Assembly: GCF_001638985.1 (NCBI RefSeq)
Contig: NW_017265162.1
Span: 186,001 to 250,000 of the forward strand
Length of the DNA: 64,000 nt
Reading direction: 5' to 3'
From: Phycomyces blakesleeanus NRRL 1555(-)
Taxonomy: Eukaryota > Mucoromycota > Mucoromycetes > Mucorales > Phycomycetaceae
Below, in pieces: positions 59,521-64,000 of the stretch. How positions within the stretch are numbered: position 1 is the first letter of the stretch; each line of letters opens with the position of its first letter. The position numbers and the translations under genes are program-made. Under the pieces are notes generated by a model, which worked only from the letters and a program-made list of their open reading frames with translations, was not told the origin of the DNA and ran no database searches.

Positions 59521-62500
59521 CTTAGCAAAAGATGCATTATTGAGATCAGTGGGCTCTTATATAGAGCCTTGTTATGCATTTCATCAAGTAGTTATATATA
59601 TATATATATAAGAAATGTTTGGTTTTTCTCATTTTGGAATGCGACAATCTGTATGAGGAAAGTACTTGTTGCTACTTCAGATATTACATTACCATATGTA
59701 TTGTACTAATAATTAGGCACCCATATTAATTATCTTTGTTTCTTGTTATCCCATTTAGCAATACTTCATAAAGATATGTGATATGTTAATTCGCGATAAT
59801 GAAAAAAAAATTGGCTTTTATTATTGATACTTGAATATAATGGTTTAAAGGCGTCCCCGATTTCTTGTTTTGTAAATGATATATGTTTTGTGTGTGTCTG
59901 TCTGTCTGGATCCAAAGTTTTGCGTTTTTTTATGCTAAAACGCTCAATCTCCGTATCTGTCCAAGGATCACACATCTAATCTCATCATTGATCAGGTTTA
60001 CCCAGATAAAATAATGCCTGGTGGTCTGATTACTTGGAATGCAAGGGTTCCATCATTCAAACTATTAATATCAGCTGCATTTTTTTCTCTCTGGAAAATG
60101 GCCCAAATCGTGCAAAGTCTTTGCCAATTGCGAATGTGTTGCTCATTTGACTAAAGGATTCCATTTCCCAGACAAAAAAAAACTAATCAATAGACCCAAA
60201 CCCTCAACATGGTAACATCAATCTGGCTGATGGATGCATCCGAACGATCGTAACTGAAGTAGAAGAATGCCCGGGTTGTCACTTCGTCCTGATCAATCAT
60301 TAGTCGAGTTTTGACATTGTAAGAGCAACACTCTAACAATTTCTTTTACGTAAAATATTTTATATTTTTTAAAATATATATATATAAAGTTCGACTTTGT
60401 TTTAAATGAGAACTTGAAGCAAAGAAAATTTGAAAAGTAACCCCAGAAGTTATCTTTCATGAAATTTGATCTTTAATGTTGCCTATTCAAAGTCACATAG
60501 TATGGGCAGACCGAAAAGTTCAAAAAAAAAAGTTCAAATGACTTTTACTGGCTAGTTATTTTTTTTCATTGCTAATTGGATTGAGAAGATTATGCTTTTG
60601 ATGGAAGAGGCATTATTATGAGCACTTATCTATTATGCATTTGAATTAGATTTGAACATTTTGTTTTTGCTTTGAACTTTTGTCTGTCTACCCCAACACT
60701 ATATATAAAGGAAAGGGGGGAGGTTAGCGTAAATGATTCTGAGGCGTTCACCTAATTGTGGTTGACCACGACTAGATAAACGCCCTTCTTTATTTTTATT
60801 TTTATTTTGCTATATATAGTGTGTGGCGACATTAGATCTTATATGTGTACAACATCGATTCTATACCTGGTACAACCTTTTCTTCTCTTTACTTTCTGGA
60901 AAGACATGTATATATATATATCTATAGGCAGAAAGAAATATAGAAAGAGATATACGATATGGTCATATATATATTAAATGGCCTATGCAAATATCCATAT
61001 AAAATTATTACTTGATTACTAAAAGAAAGTTGTTTGTTTTTCTTTGTTATTTTTATTTTACGCAAGTACTTGCTTTTGATATTATTAGTGTCAAACTCAC
61101 CTGACAACCTTTTTGCCAATCACCCAAGAAAAGCTTGGCTGATCAGAAAGTCTGACAGCTTTCTGGTCGATAGAGTGGTACACAATCACATGTCCGAATC
61201 AATAATAGGCCACAATCCTCGTACAAGCAGTATAGATAAGTGAAAGGTCAATTATTAATAATCAAGTCAAGTCAAAGCAAGACATTTGAATTGAAATGAA
61301 TTGAATTGAAACGAATTTAAATTTGAAACCAAAAAAGAAAAAGATAAAGAACAAAATTACAATGTAAATTGACCACAGCATAGATTACTTGGAAGACTAT
61401 TAGAAAGAATTTTCTGTTTAAAATAAAAGGATATATGTGTAGATATGGTACAAAATATAACCCTAAAAAGCAACACGATGACAAGACCAAAAGAACAGAG
61501 TAGACACGCACTTTGAGGATGAAGATCAAAACTCAATAGAATACAAACCTATATACATATATAAAATGGAATACAAACATCAAGGTAAAGAATCTTGGTT
61601 GAATTAGTTGCAGAACAAGAGACAAAGTTAGCACGTATCTGTATAAAGATCCGTGACTAGGTTTGATCGAAAGAATTATGGTATTTTCTCGGATCAGTGC
61701 AGATGTAGTAAGAGCTATATACTTGACCTCTTGGACTTGAAGCAACGAGGAGCTTGATTTTTATGTATATATATATAAAGAATAAAGCAGAACATAGCAG
61801 AGCAGATTAAATCTGAGAATATTGCTAGTATTCAGTACACATACACATACATATATTGTGCACCATTTGAAATGGCCATTAAAGTTGAATCTCGGTAGTA
61901 TGTATGTATATATGTAGATTCAGTCCAGTCCAGTTCGATTCAGTCTAGAGTATGCTAGTATATGGTGGTCTAGCCTAAGCTTCCTCTCCTTCTTTGAATA
62001 GAGACGATTTTCTCTTTTTATAAAAGATAGGATGAGGAGTCTGTTTAATGCACACAGAAACACAGACAATTTGGGACATTAAATTGGTTACACATATACA
62101 GTTTGATTTCTTCTTTCTTTTACAAGACATTCTGCTGATACACACACATATATATAGATTTACTTTTATAGATAGAAAGAAAGACAGGCGTGTATCTTGT
62201 ATAACCCCAGACAATGAATATTGCCTTGCTCAAAATAAACCAAAGCCTAGTCGTTATAAGGCACCCTTTACTGTTAAACATCTAATATAAAGGACTACCA
62301 TAGACAAGAATCACATAGAAGAAGATGTGAATGAAGCTTAAGATTCAACCGAGACATTTTTTAAGCGGAAGTATAAATCAAAAGGTATTTTCTCCCCTCA
62401 GTGTGGAATCGGAAACCAAACTTTTTTTTTTCAGTGTAATTTTTTTCTTCTTCTTTTCTAATTTCTTTTCTTCTTCTTTTCTCTACCTCTAACAACAACA

Positions 62501-62532
62501 CCGCTTATTATTAGTATTATAATAATAATAAT
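59521..62532. other. Gene-poor intergenic region
   Basis: Contains AT-rich DNA, short non-gene frames, TA runs and one structured segment at about 60700-60790 listed separately. The last 130 bp form a pyrimidine-rich leader before the next ATG. Confidence 0.5.
60700..60790 (+). ncRNA. Candidate small structured RNA downstream of a TATA box
   Basis: TATATATAAAG near 60702-60712 is followed by a GC-richer island in AT-rich DNA. The island contains GGCGTT...AACGCC as an outer pair, enclosing GTGGTTGACCAC, which folds as a small hairpin. It ends before T-rich sequence. No family is recognised, and the structure is short enough to be chance. Confidence 0.25.
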
Positions 62533-63194
62533 ATGTCAGAAACACCTACCACCAGCTGGATAGATAAACAGGGCAATTCTCCCCTTCCTATATGGGCACT
62601 CTCTGGATTAAGTAAGTTGATGAAAATAATAATACATATATGGTGTATTCAATCTGGTTTCAATTTTTCAATTTTAATTTTTTAATTTCTCTCTCTCTTT
62701 TGTTTATTTATTTATGTATTAGCCTTTGCTGCTGTACCCATGGCTGTCAAAAAGGCACCCGGAGTGCCTTCTCTACTGCAGTCCATGGCATTTGGTGCAA
62801 TCTTTGCTGGTGCAGGGTGAGGTCACAAATCCACATATATTTATATTATATTTGTTCTTTATGTGCCTATGATATTCACATTTTCACAAGATATGTAACC
62901 AATACTGGTGACGCTGACAACGGCGCAGGCATTGCCACAGGTATGTTATTGTTCTTTGTTCTTATTGTTGTTACTGTACTAGACGTGCTGTTTGTGCTGT
63001 TGATTTACATATATATCTATACAACCAAATCTTTGGTATCTTTTGTAGCTTGGTGTCTTTCATGGACGTTTCTTAATGCTAAGCGTGCTGTGCTTTCTGG
63101 AAAACCATTTCCTTTATTGATGGTTGCCGCCGTGGCAGCTGATACAGCAATTTATGGTAAAAAATACCTTCAAGTGAATGGTTACTTGGCATGA
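62533..63194 (+). CDS. Small mitochondrial-type membrane protein, AIM19-like
   Basis: Four phased exons (62533-62611, 62723-62816, 62891-62940, 63049-63194) give 122 residues ending in TGA. The protein has about four weakly hydrophobic, Gly/Ala-rich helices: IWALSGLTFAAVPMAV, SLLQSMAFGAIFAGAGYV, IATAWCLSWTFLNA and PLLMVAAVAADTAIYG. Between helices 2 and 3 is the acidic loop NTGDADNGAGI. The small size, the D-x-x-N-G loop followed by AW, and the KPFPLL...YG ending fit my recollection of the fungal AIM19 family, which affects mitochondrial inheritance in yeast. That assignment is from memory and is the weak point; the gene structure itself is firm. Confidence 0.6.
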
Positions 63195-63456
63195 TTGGAT
63201 AAAATATAAAAATATAAAAATATAAAAATAAAAATAATATATGCGGTCAGTTCAATTCTGCACTTTCTCTCTTTCTCTCTTTCTCTCTTTCTCTCTCTAT
63301 TCTTTTTTTTTTTGCTCCCCCTTTTTTTTTGTCTTTTTTTTTATTTTTTTTTCTTTACTCTTTCGCTCTTCTTGCTCTTGCTCTATCTCTTTTGGGCTCT
63401 TCCTTTCTATATCTCTCTCTATTTCCCTCCCTCTCTTTATTCAGAGTGTCTTACAG
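63195..63456. other. Pyrimidine-rich spacer
   Basis: CT- and T-rich DNA between the AIM19-like gene and the partial gene at the edge. It is probably the leader or first intron of the latter. Confidence 0.4.
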
Positions 63457-64000
63457 AACCACCATTACATCTTACCATCCTCGAATGGACACAAGGCTTA
63501 TGAACAGTCGTTCTCGAGGCCTACGGGAATCAACGGCTTATTTCCACCTAGCCTTTATGGTAGACAACATACACATACAAAAAAGGAAAACTAAAGAAGC
63601 TCATCCCACCCCTCAAACTTCCCTTCTTTTTTCTTCTTTGTCTCTTAAAACAATGTAGTTTGCAGGGCTTAGCGTGATGGCAATGGGTAAATCAACATTA
63701 GTATTTTTTTAATTTTTTAATTTTTTTTGGGGGGGAGTGAGATATAGAGTAAAGAGGGCATTTTTTTTGATTGTCAGATACACACATAAAGAAAAAAAAA
63801 AGACATGTATTTGTCACAACTTCTTTACGTCTGTTAAGAAGAAGCACATATAAGAATATACAATCTCCCTTTTCTTTGCTTATTCTGTATATTAATCTGT
63901 ATATATAAATATGTGTGTGTACAATATGTATCATTTTCTTTTTATGTTTTAACCTTAGGAGCATATACTATAAACTCGAGCACAAGCATAACAGTATCAC
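63457..64000 (+). CDS. Partial gene running off the right edge, function unknown
   Basis: Three exon pieces join in phase: 63457-63559 after a TTACAG acceptor, a 21-nt exon 63666-63686, and 63959-64000. Together they read NHHYILPSSNGHKAYEQSFS..., then PPSLYGLSVMAMGAYTI, then NSSTSITVS at the window end. The first exon is not identified; an in-frame ATG exists at 63241 but the intervening sequence is low complexity. The product is not recognised. Phase agreement at two joins is the main support. Confidence 0.45.

Noticed and set aside
1..64000. tRNA genes, rRNA genes and CRISPR arrays
   Set aside because: Looked for T-arm-like GGTTCRA strings and cloverleaf partners by eye; the few hits (for example near 23558) do not fold. 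The repeats seen are microsatellites with no spacer structure.

Overview
The window looks like nuclear DNA of a filamentous, early-diverging fungus, most likely Mucoromycota (Mucorales-like). Genes are cut by many short GT-AG introns (mostly 60 to 280 nt) with strong GTAAGT donors. Intergenic DNA is very AT-rich and full of microsatellites. There are Tc1/mariner elements, and decayed open frames of a kind I associate with Mucorales repeats. The phylum is inferred from style and gene content, not proved.

Layout: a probable non-coding snoRNA host gene with an intronic C/D box snoRNA (about 1.26-1.8 kb); an ornithine cyclodeaminase/mu-crystallin-type reductase (2.0-3.1 kb, minus); a TRIC-type cation channel (5.7-6.7 kb, plus); an N-myristoylation-type CRIB protein hidden behind a GC-AG intron and a 16-nt exon (7.6-9.3 kb, plus); a complete 13-exon CEP104 homologue (10-15.4 kb, minus); two near-identical Tc1/mariner copies bracketing an accessory gene (16.9-22.4 kb); a mitochondrial-type 3-ketoacyl-CoA thiolase (24.2-25.9 kb, plus); a coiled-coil protein (26.2-28.5 kb, plus); a 9-exon mitochondrial DnaJ of the Mdj1 type (30.6-32.8 kb, minus); a very large Num1/ApsA-type cortical anchor (33.7-39.4 kb, minus); an aldo-keto reductase (43.9-45.6 kb, plus); a four-helix membrane protein (46.8-47.8 kb, plus); a 2.1 kb foldback element inside a larger inverted duplication that ends at a 100-N scaffold gap (48.0-52.3 kb); gene-poor DNA with a tiny HTH protein and a mariner relic (52.3-62.5 kb); an AIM19-like small membrane protein (62.5-63.2 kb, plus); and the start of a gene that runs off the right edge.

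The genes do not form one pathway. Themes recur: cell cortex and microtubules (CEP104, the Num1-type anchor, the CRIB protein), mitochondria (thiolase, Mdj1, AIM19-like), and membranes (TRIC, the four-helix protein). The most interesting signals are a run of about 19 dynein-light-chain (LC8)-like recognition motifs at 12-residue spacing in the Num1-type anchor; CEP104, a ciliary-tip protein, in what appears to be a non-flagellate fungus; the cryptic CRIB gene; the snoRNA with an 11-nt match to a conserved 25S rRNA segment; and the mariner pair whose outer flanks rejoin into one palindromic TA target.

Exon joins were worked out by hand from splice signals and reading phase. Every multi-exon model described as phased keeps an open frame across all its joins. 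No database search was run.
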